This document shows, piece by piece, positions 8,060-14,770 of a DNA stretch of 29,292 bases. Numbering within the stretch: position 1 is the first letter of the stretch; every line of letters starts with the position of its first letter. Origin of the DNA: a virus. The stretch lies in the IMG/VR virus record IMGVR_UViG_3300038825_001596, positions 1 to 29,292 of that record; one strand, 5' to 3'. Made by a program: the position numbers and the translations under genes. The notes beneath the pieces are model-generated. The model worked only from the letters and a program-made list of their open reading frames with translations, had not been told where the DNA came from and made no database searches.

Positions 8060-8479
8060 ATGCCATCACCAAGTTACGTAGGGACAACATTAGGCGCAGA
8101 CGTTTCAGTCGGGGCAGGAGCCGACGAGACAGGAATCCTTTTGTCAGATTTAAGCTATGACCTTGAAAATCCACAGGTTGATTTTCTGGACCGTTTTGGT
8201 GGCGTCGTTGGATACGCAACCAATCACCAAGCTGCAATTAACATGAGTTTATCAGGGCAAGTGTCTGCTAAGAGTTCAGGGGTCAATGTTTTGACATTCA
8301 CCGCATCGTGTGAATTAGCAAACAAAGAATTTTTTGCCTCAGCAAATAGCGAATACAATGCAATAGATTTCGCAAGTGCTGACACCAGACTGGTCAGCGT
8401 ATCAGGCAGCCAACCACAAGGCGGAGCTAGAACTGTCGACATTACGCTCAACAGACCGCTTGGCTTAGTCATCAGCTAA
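8060..8479 (+). CDS. Probable major tail (tube) protein
   Basis: A 139-residue protein dominated by beta strands with Gly/Ser turns (YVGTTLGADVSVGAG, FLDRFGGVVGYATNHQ, AAINMSLSGQVSAKS, VLTFTASCELANKEFF, RTVDITLNRPLGLV). The strand order and the position before the frameshifted chaperone pair and the tape measure fit the tail tube protein. It is short for the family (lambda gpV 246), but small tube proteins without the C-terminal Ig domain are known. It has its own conserved upstream element, consistent with high expression. Function is inferred from order and fold impression. Confidence 0.55.
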   Translation: MPSPSYVGTTLGADVSVGAGADETGILLSDLSYDLENPQVDFLDRFGGVVGYATNHQAAINMSLSGQVSAKSSGVNVLTFTASCELANKEFFASANSEYNAIDFASADTRLVSVSGSQPQGGARTVDITLNRPLGLVIS

Positions 8480-8495
8480 ACACAAAACAACCCGC

Positions 8496-8510
8496 CACGG
8501 GGGAGCCGTG
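8496..8510 (+). promoter_or_regulatory. Small hairpin presenting a GGGAG ribosome-binding sequence
   Basis: CACGG pairs with CCGTG, and the GGGAG in the loop is the only Shine-Dalgarno-like sequence before the ATG at 8518 (12 nt away). It lies just after the tail tube candidate's stop. It could limit translation of the next gene or act as a weak terminator; there is no T-tract. Confidence 0.35.
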
Positions 8511-8517
8511 AAGAATC

Positions 8518-9057
8518 ATGAAGAATAAAAAAGCAAATCTTGCCGTACCCACTGAACTGGCTCACGGCTTTTGTGAATCGCAAAACACTGAAGAGGTTGC
8601 GGTTTGTCGTGCCCTTGGCGTTGAATTAGTGGCAGGAGCAGAGTGCCGCAAAACCTACACCAAGCACAACCCTTACAATTCGGGACGTCCTGAGGTCATT
8701 TTCAATTTAAACGCAGCCTCATCCACTTGGGAAACTAAACCACAAGGCGCAACGGGTAACTCTCAACCTTTAGAAACCAAAGACATCCGTCAAGCTTATC
8801 ATTCAGACGGGTCTCCTGCCAAAGAGCTCGATGATTTAATCAGTCAGATTGACAACAAAGAGCTCAAGCAACAAATCAAAAACGCTTTACCGCTTGCCTA
8901 TGCCTGTTATGGCAGGGCGTTCATGCAAGCCAAGCGTGACTGTATGGGGTACTTAAAGGGTGCGCCTGATTTCATTCGAGGCGTCAACCGCAATGGTAAG
9001 CCTTACAATATAAACCGCAAAGCCAGAGAATTTGCCAAGCGCATGAATATACAATGA
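8518..9057 (+). CDS. Hypothetical tail-module protein (179 aa)
   Basis: Not recognised. A hydrophilic 179-residue protein with a Cys-containing N-terminal half (GFCESQ, VAVCRALGVELVAGAECRKTY), a polar middle, a helical segment (LDDLISQIDNKELKQQIKNAL) and a basic C-terminus (RNGKPYNINRKAREFAKRMNIQ). It lies between the tail tube candidate and the tail assembly chaperones, and its stop overlaps the ATG of the next gene (ATGA). It is probably part of the tail module by position only. Confidence 0.6.
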   Translation: MKNKKANLAVPTELAHGFCESQNTEEVAVCRALGVELVAGAECRKTYTKHNPYNSGRPEVIFNLNAASSTWETKPQGATGNSQPLETKDIRQAYHSDGSPAKELDDLISQIDNKELKQQIKNALPLAYACYGRAFMQAKRDCMGYLKGAPDFIRGVNRNGKPYNINRKAREFAKRMNIQ

Positions 9058-9461
9058 TTGAGACAATTGAAGAAAAAGCAAACACCGCATTTGAGCGGTC
9101 CGAAAATTATCAGTTTTTAGGTGAGCCAATTACTTGGTCATATCGTCACGAATGGCTTTGGGTTGAAATATCGAGGGCGTCAGGCTTTGAAAATGAAAAG
9201 GATGCGCTTTTGATGATGTGGCTTGGAGGTTTGCATGATCCTAAAGACTTAAAAGCAATCAAATACAAGCACAGAAAAGACCCTCACATAGTCATTGATG
9301 AGTTTGAGGATTATTGTGAGCAATTCAGAATAAATGGCAATGAGGTTGAGGAGGCTATCATGGTGTGTCAGGAGATTTTGACCGACATCGATGCAAGCAC
9401 CAACGAGATTGAACCCAATTCTGACGTTGAAAAGGAGGCAGCAAAATCGCCAAAAAAGTGA
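9054..9461 (+). CDS. Tail assembly chaperone G-like protein
   Basis: A 135-residue protein, close to lambda gpG (140), coded between the tail tube candidate and the tape measure, where siphoviruses keep their tail assembly chaperones. It shows a strand-rich start (FLGEPITWSYRHEWLWVEIS), a helical centre (FEDYCEQFRINGNEVEEAIMVCQEIL) and an acidic then basic tail (NSDVEKEAAKSPKK). The final codons are CCA AAA AAG TGA, so the canonical -1 slippery heptamer A AAA AAG sits directly before the stop. Downstream in the -1 frame a second ORF continues. The protein would coat the tape measure during tail assembly. The ATG overlaps the preceding stop. Confidence 0.75.
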   Translation: MIETIEEKANTAFERSENYQFLGEPITWSYRHEWLWVEISRASGFENEKDALLMMWLGGLHDPKDLKAIKYKHRKDPHIVIDEFEDYCEQFRINGNEVEEAIMVCQEILTDIDASTNEIEPNSDVEKEAAKSPKK

Positions 9462-9499
9462 GTGGAGAGGCTGCTTATATTTGTCACATCCATGCAGCC
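9433..9499 (+). promoter_or_regulatory. Programmed -1 ribosomal frameshift site (dnaX-like)
   Basis: Three elements line up. AGGAGG at 9433-9438 is an internal Shine-Dalgarno-like stimulator, 13 nt before the slippery heptamer A AAA AAG at 9452-9458, which sits just before the TGA at 9459. A perfect 6-bp stem GGCTGC (9469-9474) / GCAGCC (9494-9499) begins 10 nt after it. This is the same architecture as the E. coli dnaX frameshift signal. A -1 slip joins the 135-residue protein to 64 further residues (199 total), as in the lambda G/GT chaperones. Confidence 0.85.
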
Positions 9500-9652
9500 A
9501 CAGGCTTAAGCCCTGAGGATATCATTTATAAATTACCTTATAGCCAAGGGCTACAAATCTTAGCCTTAAAACTGTACTCACTAGGCAATGAGTTCATGGG
9601 TCCAAGGCTTGAGGCAGATGAAACCTTTGACGCCATTGCAGGATATGCATAA
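9458..9652 (+). CDS. Tail assembly chaperone T extension (expressed by -1 frameshift)
   Basis: A 64-codon frame in the -1 phase relative to the preceding chaperone gene, beginning exactly at its stop. Residues such as HAATGLSPEDIIYKLPYSQG and LQILALKLYSLGNEF form a compact helical domain, as expected for the T part of a GT fusion, which binds the tail tube subunit while the G part holds the tape measure. The GTG at 9458 could in principle start it alone, but the frameshift signal makes the fusion the more likely product. Its stop overlaps the start of the HAD-like gene. Confidence 0.75.
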   Translation: MSGEAAYICHIHAATGLSPEDIIYKLPYSQGLQILALKLYSLGNEFMGPRLEADETFDAIAGYA

Positions 9653-9944
9653 CAGAATTAACGGATATTTATACCCACGGCAAAAAGTCATTTATGTTGA
9701 TGTTGATGACACGCTAATCATTGACAAAAAGGTCAACACTGAGCTTATCAAATGGCTGATCAAAAAGCACGTTGATGATTACGAGATCAATGTGTGGTCA
9801 ATGGCAGGTAAAAAACACGCAGAGCGTGCCGTTGAAAGGTGTGGCATTGCTTTAATTGTAAGCAACACCCTATCAAAACCTGGGTATATAGTGGATGATA
9901 TGGGATGGAATTGGATACAATACACCAAAGCCATTGAACCATGA
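9645..9944 (+). CDS. Small HAD-like phosphatase domain protein
   Basis: A 99-residue protein with the HAD superfamily signature VIYVDVDDTLI: nucleophile-position Asp19 and acid/base Asp21 in DxDxT, a second motif in INVWSMAGKKHAERAVE (Ser in motif II), then SKPGYIVDDMGW carrying the motif III Lys and motif IV Asp pair. It is a minimal cap-less HAD fold, so a phosphatase or nucleotidase is chemically possible; the substrate is unknown. The ATG at 9645 overlaps the chaperone T stop by 8 nt and is preferred to an upstream TTG. The gene lies between tail chaperones and tape measure, an odd place for an enzyme. Confidence 0.75.
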   Translation: MHNRINGYLYPRQKVIYVDVDDTLIIDKKVNTELIKWLIKKHVDDYEINVWSMAGKKHAERAVERCGIALIVSNTLSKPGYIVDDMGWNWIQYTKAIEP

Positions 9945-10702
9945 GAGCACCATCACAGTTTTTAGAAATTGCAGGAAACTTTAAAACGTTTCAGCAAGTC
10001 ATGGAAAGATATGGGGAAGCCAGAAAAATGGCTTATCCTGAGGTGATAACTAGAGCGGCATATCAAGCAAATAGAAAAGCCATGTCAAAAGAGGCTCAAG
10101 GTGGTGTCAAACGTCCAAACTTAACAAAAGACAAGTACCTTAGAAACGCCACTGATCCGAGTAAGTACAAAAAACTAGACAGTGGTAAATATTCCAAATC
10201 CAACGAACCAAGACGGCTTTGGTTTGCCTTGGCTGCCAAACAAGGTGCAAAAAAAGGCAAGCCATTCCCAACGGTTAAAGTTGGACCAAATGATGACAAA
10301 GTTACCAAAGTTGGAACAACGATTAAAAATATAAGTAATAATAAAAAATATTTAACTAAGGCAGCGGCAACAATCAGAAACCGCAGAAGATCAAGGGCAG
10401 GCGCAATGGCTGCGGGATTTTTACAGTCAGCAAGGCGAACAGCTTACAAAAAAATAAAAGGACCGAGAAACATTCAACCCGTTGCAGGAGGCTCAGCAAG
10501 TAAGTCGTTATTTCATGCCCCAACAAAAAACAATCTAAAGGCTTTTAGTATTAACAAAGTTTTAGGTGATTACAAAATTGGCAAGGATGCCATGCTCAGA
10601 GCCATGACTTTTGTGATGGCAGATATGAAAAAATTTGCAGAAGAAAAATTGAACAAGCTTGGCAATGAAGCAGCAAGACAAAGCAAAGGAGGGCGCAGCT
10701 AA
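9941..10702 (+). CDS. Basic hypothetical tail protein (253 aa)
   Basis: Not recognised. A strongly basic protein of 253 residues with many Lys and Arg residues throughout (NRRRSRAGAMAAGF, RRTAYKKIKGPRN, KFAEEKLNKLG), predicted mostly helical at both ends. ATGA overlap with the HAD-like gene and TAATG overlap with the tape measure place it in the tail operon. Tail-completion or minor tail proteins of the HK97 gp10 type can be basic and of similar size, but they normally lie before the tube protein, so I do not assign it. Confidence 0.6.
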   Translation: MRAPSQFLEIAGNFKTFQQVMERYGEARKMAYPEVITRAAYQANRKAMSKEAQGGVKRPNLTKDKYLRNATDPSKYKKLDSGKYSKSNEPRRLWFALAAKQGAKKGKPFPTVKVGPNDDKVTKVGTTIKNISNNKKYLTKAAATIRNRRRSRAGAMAAGFLQSARRTAYKKIKGPRNIQPVAGGSASKSLFHAPTKNNLKAFSINKVLGDYKIGKDAMLRAMTFVMADMKKFAEEKLNKLGNEAARQSKGGRS

Positions 10703-11802
10703 TGGCAACACGTAAAGGCGTTGAGCTAAGGACTGACTTTACTGGCTCAGATAAAAATTTTAAACCTGTCCTTGATCGCACTAGGCGGGGCGTTCGTAAG
10801 CTAGGCACAGAAGCCCGCAAAGCAGGCACAGATGGTGCGAAGGGTTTAGAAAAGCTTAAGAGGAAGCTTACTGACATCAAAGGCAAAGCGGGCGCAGCAG
10901 CAGCAGCGGTGGCAACCGTTAGCGGTGCCGTATTGGTTCAAAGGACTAGAGACGAGGAAAAAAGAGACATTCTTTTAAACTCTCAGATTGCTGACATGGG
11001 TGTTGAGAGATTTCAACGCTTAGCCAATGTCATGAAAGGCTTTAGAATTGAGGCAGATGAAACGGCTGACATTATGAAAGAGCTTGGCAAGGTCACAGGT
11101 GAAGCACTCAAAGAGCCTGACAGCACAAAAGCCAACGCATTTAAAATGCTGCACTTAGACATTCAGAAATTTAAGGACCTTAAGCCTATTGAACAATTAC
11201 AACAACTTAGTCAAAGCTTTGAAAAAATCAGGCAAGAAGAGGACGGAAAAAGAAAAGTTGATTTTGCAATGGATGAGCTGATCAGCGACATGGGGACTAA
11301 GTTGGTGCCACTGTTTAAATTAAAGCCTGAGGAATTTGCTAGTCGTTTAGTCAAAGCGGGTGAAGGAAATAAAATACTTAGTGAAGACTTTGTTAGGGCA
11401 GGAGCTAAAAGATTTACAGAAAGAGAGGCAGCAGTACCAGGTACATTGGGATTAGTAAATAAAAGAACTTTTACAAACCCTTTTTCCAGAATGTTTCAGA
11501 GTTTAAAAAATGAGCAATTTAGGACATTACAAAACAGTGCTTTTGATCCGTCAATTAACTTTGATCCAGATGCAGAAAAAAAAGCCAAAGAGGTTGAGAA
11601 AGAAGGAGAAAAATTTGAAAAGCTTTTAAATAGAATTAACAAACCAAATTCGCCTTTAACTCTTTTAGGTATGACAGTCAACGGGGTTTCAATGCGACCC
11701 ATTGACAGGCTTTTAATGATACAAAAAAAAGAGCTTCAAGAATTGCAAAAAGGCAACAACATCAACCAACAACACTTTGAATTAATGGTAGATAAACTAT
11801 GA
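10702..11802 (+). CDS. Short tail tape measure protein
   Basis: A 366-residue, mostly helical protein. After a basic N-terminus with a small apolar Ala/Val segment (GAAAAAVATVSGAVLV, residues ~62-77) come motifs typical of tape measures: a MGVERFQRLANVMKGF-type helix, DETADIMKELGKVTGEAL, and LDIQKFKDLKPIEQLQQLSQ. The C-terminal third contains a long charged coil (DAEKKAKEVEKEGEKFEKLL). Tape measures fix tail length at roughly 0.15 nm per residue, which would suggest a tail near 55 nm if this is the only one. GGAGG lies 9 nt before the ATG. It follows the chaperone pair, as expected, with two genes in between. Confidence 0.7.
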   Translation: MATRKGVELRTDFTGSDKNFKPVLDRTRRGVRKLGTEARKAGTDGAKGLEKLKRKLTDIKGKAGAAAAAVATVSGAVLVQRTRDEEKRDILLNSQIADMGVERFQRLANVMKGFRIEADETADIMKELGKVTGEALKEPDSTKANAFKMLHLDIQKFKDLKPIEQLQQLSQSFEKIRQEEDGKRKVDFAMDELISDMGTKLVPLFKLKPEEFASRLVKAGEGNKILSEDFVRAGAKRFTEREAAVPGTLGLVNKRTFTNPFSRMFQSLKNEQFRTLQNSAFDPSINFDPDAEKKAKEVEKEGEKFEKLLNRINKPNSPLTLLGMTVNGVSMRPIDRLLMIQKKELQELQKGNNINQQHFELMVDKL

Positions 11803-12506
11803 GCGCACCGAATTATGTAGGAGATACGGACTGGAAACGGCAAGCAGGTGGATCATTTGGATTTACAAAGGACGGGTTGCAGTTCCGTGAATTAGTTTAT
11901 CGAGGGCGTCTTGATTCTGCGGAGTCATTTATTGCCCAATTTCCAAAAGGTTCATCAAGCCCGTTGGCAGGTGAGGGGCATTTGAACCTTGTTAGTGCGC
12001 CAGTCGTTAGAGATGAAAATGGCGTTAGTGGAAGCGCAACCCTTAGATTTGAGGGGGTCAGTGGTGTCAATAATCCTGATGAGGGTGATGAGACTATCCA
12101 GTGGTTTAATGAAATTAAAGAGGTTGTTTTGCAGCCGTCGGTTGACCCAAAAAGCACAGCAAAATATTCATATATTTCACCTCAAGCTGTTATTAATTAT
12201 AAAGACACAAAAAGACGCGACATTTTACCTGAGAATAAAAGATTTCGTTATGCTGATATATTTGGCACAAGTTTCAACAATCCAGAAAGCACCTATTTCA
12301 AGATCACTTTGCCTCAGTATTTGGTTGAGGCAACTGATGAAGATAGCAAATTTGATGCTCCTCAAATAATTAGAGAAAACAAAAACGCAAAGCTTTGGAA
12401 CGTCAGAAAAATATCAGGCTTTCAAAGCATCACACTTGATGCCAGTGGTGTGTATTCTCACATAGAACAACACTTTTTAGTTCTTGAACCGACTAAACAA
12501 AATTAA
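11799..12506 (+). CDS. Hypothetical tail tip protein (235 aa)
   Basis: Not recognised at family level. A strand-rich 235-residue protein directly after the tape measure (ATGA overlap), in the place of distal tail or minor tail proteins. Visible parts are an N-terminal YVGDTDWKRQAGGSFGF, a central NPDEGDETIQWFNEIKEVVL, and a C-terminal SGVYSHIEQHFLVLEP. There is no enzymatic motif. The downstream junction is TAATTAATG, the same sequence seen between the 54-aa and 110-aa neck genes. Confidence 0.6.
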   Translation: MSAPNYVGDTDWKRQAGGSFGFTKDGLQFRELVYRGRLDSAESFIAQFPKGSSSPLAGEGHLNLVSAPVVRDENGVSGSATLRFEGVSGVNNPDEGDETIQWFNEIKEVVLQPSVDPKSTAKYSYISPQAVINYKDTKRRDILPENKRFRYADIFGTSFNNPESTYFKITLPQYLVEATDEDSKFDAPQIIRENKNAKLWNVRKISGFQSITLDASGVYSHIEQHFLVLEPTKQN

Positions 12507-12509
12507 TTA

Positions 12510-13385
12510 ATGATCCAACTCCCATCAGACGAGGACATCCCTTTTAAAAAAATCAGAAATAAATTTTCTGAGCTTTTTGCGTATTTAAAAAGGGTCAGAC
12601 CTATCGAGGGCGGTTTAATTGAAATGACGCCCAATGGCTTCAAGGTCAACCGCCCACTTGAAAGGCGTTTTTATCCTCAATTTGCTCCGACTGTAGTCAG
12701 GGCATTTGACGAGGCAGGTGGCGCAGATGCCTCAGGCACAAAGTTATTTATTCGCACAGGTTACGTTTTTGGTCCTTGGGATTATGACGGCTCTGATTCG
12801 GATCGTTTAAATGCACTTAATCAATTCCCTTTTGAGCCAAAGATTGGGACCACACTTTTAAGTGATGACACACCACCAAGCTTGACCCTTGAACCTGGAT
12901 ATACCAATTTCGTGCTTTTAAAAATTGAATGGGGTGAGCGCACTGACATTATTGGCAAATCTTCAACTGGTGGCACATATCGAATATTTCCAACCCTCAA
13001 CGCTGACGTCACTGTTGACGGGACTGATTACACTGTAAACTCAACAGATACCTCACTTTATGGCAACGGGGTCAAGCTTAGCATTTCCGAGGTTAATTAT
13101 TATGTAAAAAGCGTCACCATTGTCTCACAAACAAATGAGGATATGCCACGCGAAAACGGTGCTTTCACTTACATTTTAATGGGTCATTTTACCCTTGATA
13201 ATTTTGGTGCGGTTTCAGATCAAGGTTGGTTTTTAGAGGGACCTGTTTGGGCTCACAAACATCCAAGGGTTGTGGATTCAACGACTGGCTCAACTGACAG
13301 AACTGAACCGCCTGCGCCTATTAATCCCGCAGATTTAACTTTGAGCAACCTCCACGATATACCTGGATATGTCGAGACTGGTTAA
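12510..13385 (+). CDS. Hypothetical tail/baseplate protein (291 aa)
   Basis: A 291-residue protein with a helical N-terminus (EDIPFKKIRNKFSELFAYLK) followed by beta-rich sequence (VFGPWDYDGSDSDRL, TDIIGKSSTGGTYRIFP, NEDMPRENGAFTYILMGHF, QGWFLEGPVWAHKHPRV) and a Pro-rich C-terminus (TEPPAPINPADL). It resembles structural proteins at the tail tip or fibre base, without a recognisable family. The C-terminal codons overlap the next gene by 17 nt. Confidence 0.6.
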   Translation: MIQLPSDEDIPFKKIRNKFSELFAYLKRVRPIEGGLIEMTPNGFKVNRPLERRFYPQFAPTVVRAFDEAGGADASGTKLFIRTGYVFGPWDYDGSDSDRLNALNQFPFEPKIGTTLLSDDTPPSLTLEPGYTNFVLLKIEWGERTDIIGKSSTGGTYRIFPTLNADVTVDGTDYTVNSTDTSLYGNGVKLSISEVNYYVKSVTIVSQTNEDMPRENGAFTYILMGHFTLDNFGAVSDQGWFLEGPVWAHKHPRVVDSTTGSTDRTEPPAPINPADLTLSNLHDIPGYVETG

Positions 13386-13671
13386 TCATGTTGATTCATT
13401 AATATGGGTCAAAGCGGAAATCCTTTGGAGGTTGGCAGATCGTCCAAGGGTCTTGCCTGATGCGGAAACGACTGAATCAATTAGGCTTGACGGTTGGCTT
13501 CAAAAACACCCCGCCACCATGTTAGTCAGCACCAACTCAGTTCCTCACATACACGGACACCATCGGCTTGCACTTTTAGCGGCTGACGGTCAACTTGATA
13601 AGCGGGTCCCGTGCATTTTAAGAATGTGCCACTATGAGCCTCCCCTATCGGATTTTCTCAAAACATTGTAA
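13369..13671 (+). CDS. Hypothetical protein (100 aa) in the tail-tip module
   Basis: Not recognised. The 100-residue product starts inside the 3' end of the preceding gene. It has a helical N-terminus (LVNHVDSLIWVKAEILWRLAD), a His-rich centre (VPHIHGHHRLALLAADG) and two Cys near the end (PCILRMCHYEPP). The His/Cys cluster could bind metal, but there is no known motif. A conserved upstream element for the following gene lies inside its 3' end. Confidence 0.55.
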   Translation: MSRLVNHVDSLIWVKAEILWRLADRPRVLPDAETTESIRLDGWLQKHPATMLVSTNSVPHIHGHHRLALLAADGQLDKRVPCILRMCHYEPPLSDFLKTL

Positions 13672-13680
13672 TTTATTTTA
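13640..13680 (+). promoter_or_regulatory. Candidate late promoter/leader (CCCCTATC type)
   Basis: CCCCTATC ends 31 nt before the ATG at 13681, is followed by GGATTTT, and 19 nt downstream by TAATTT six bases before the ATG. Both spacings are identical to those before the tail tube candidate at 8060. Most of it lies within the 3' codons of the preceding gene. A Shine-Dalgarno sequence is absent. Confidence 0.4.
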
Positions 13681-14769
13681 ATGCCTGTCAATTACGTCAA
13701 TTTTGTGGGAGAAACCTCTTTTGATGGGGCTTCGTTTGTTGCTGATAATAAAGTTTATTTGAGGTCATCCGCTGCCGCTGATGATGAGGATTTTGTCATT
13801 GCAGGCTTAAAAAATAGCGACTCAAGTGCTGTTTCTGAAACGCTGACAAGTGCCACAAATGCGGGCAAAATTGAAAGGCTAAACACCGACTCACTTAAGG
13901 AGTTTCATTACTTTTCAAATAGAAGCTCAGGCACAGAAACCGCACTCGGTGGGACTGTACAAATTCGACTCAACAATGGCACGGCTGCCTCTGGTACTAT
14001 AACAATTTTATCACAGCCCGCTGACGGTGACACTTTGGTCATTGGTCCAACAGGATTCACAAAAACATTTACTTTTGAGACGTCAACAATCAACGCAAAT
14101 GGGCACGTCTACAGTGAAAGTGATTTGTCAAAAGTGGCTTCCAATTTAGCCAGTGCAATCAATGACAGTTCAACAGGCACACCGACCGCAGGCGAGGGCT
14201 CTGGTGGGACTTATGGATGGTATAACAGTGATGGAGCAAACCCTTATTTAACGGCAACCGTGTCGGGGACAACCGTCACGGTCACTGACAAAATCAATTG
14301 CGCTCGTTCAGTAGGTTGGACCACCACAGCAAGTGATGCGAGTAAGGTTTCAGTTTCAGCCATTAGAGGAGGCATTGACGGCACTTTAATTGGATCTATA
14401 AGCGCAGGACTTAAAAGCGCATCAACCTCAGCCACCGAGGGCATTACCTTGCAGAGTGAAGCACAAACAGCCAACACTTTGCCAGGTGGATTTACAGGCA
14501 CAAGCATTGGAGTTGCAACGCGTGGCAAGTTTGTGGTCGACATTAGAACAGGAACACCAAACGGGGCAGTCAATGCAACGATTCAAGTCAGCAATGACAA
14601 CGTGAATTTTCGCAACGTACCAACGACAACCATCACCAACCTTGCCAGTGATCAGGATCAGCAACTTGTCGGTGATGATCTTTTTGCTGAGTATGCCCGC
14701 CTAAACATTACAAGCAACGCAGCCACAAGCGGAACTGTTGCAAACATAGCATTTATTTCCCAAGGATAA
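13681..14769 (+). CDS. Tail surface/adhesin protein (362 aa), Ser/Thr/Ala-rich
   Basis: A 362-residue low-complexity beta protein, rich in Thr, Ser, Ala and Gly. It opens with NYVNFVGETSFDGASFVADN, has an Asp/Gly loop block (PADGDTLVIGPTGFTKTFTF) of the kind repeated in phage structural proteins, and ends with ARLNITSNAATSGTVANIAF. It directly precedes the long fibre gene, separated by one base, and probably links the tail tip to the fibre or forms an accessory fibre. No enzymatic or chaperone domain is seen. Confidence 0.6.
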   Translation: MPVNYVNFVGETSFDGASFVADNKVYLRSSAAADDEDFVIAGLKNSDSSAVSETLTSATNAGKIERLNTDSLKEFHYFSNRSSGTETALGGTVQIRLNNGTAASGTITILSQPADGDTLVIGPTGFTKTFTFETSTINANGHVYSESDLSKVASNLASAINDSSTGTPTAGEGSGGTYGWYNSDGANPYLTATVSGTTVTVTDKINCARSVGWTTTASDASKVSVSAIRGGIDGTLIGSISAGLKSASTSATEGITLQSEAQTANTLPGGFTGTSIGVATRGKFVVDIRTGTPNGAVNATIQVSNDNVNFRNVPTTTITNLASDQDQQLVGDDLFAEYARLNITSNAATSGTVANIAFISQG

Positions 14770-14770
14770 C

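Noticed and set aside
9588-9644. Upstream TTG start for the HAD-like protein
   Set aside because: It would add 19 residues fully overlapping the chaperone T frame; the ATG at 9645 gives a standard HAD N-terminus.
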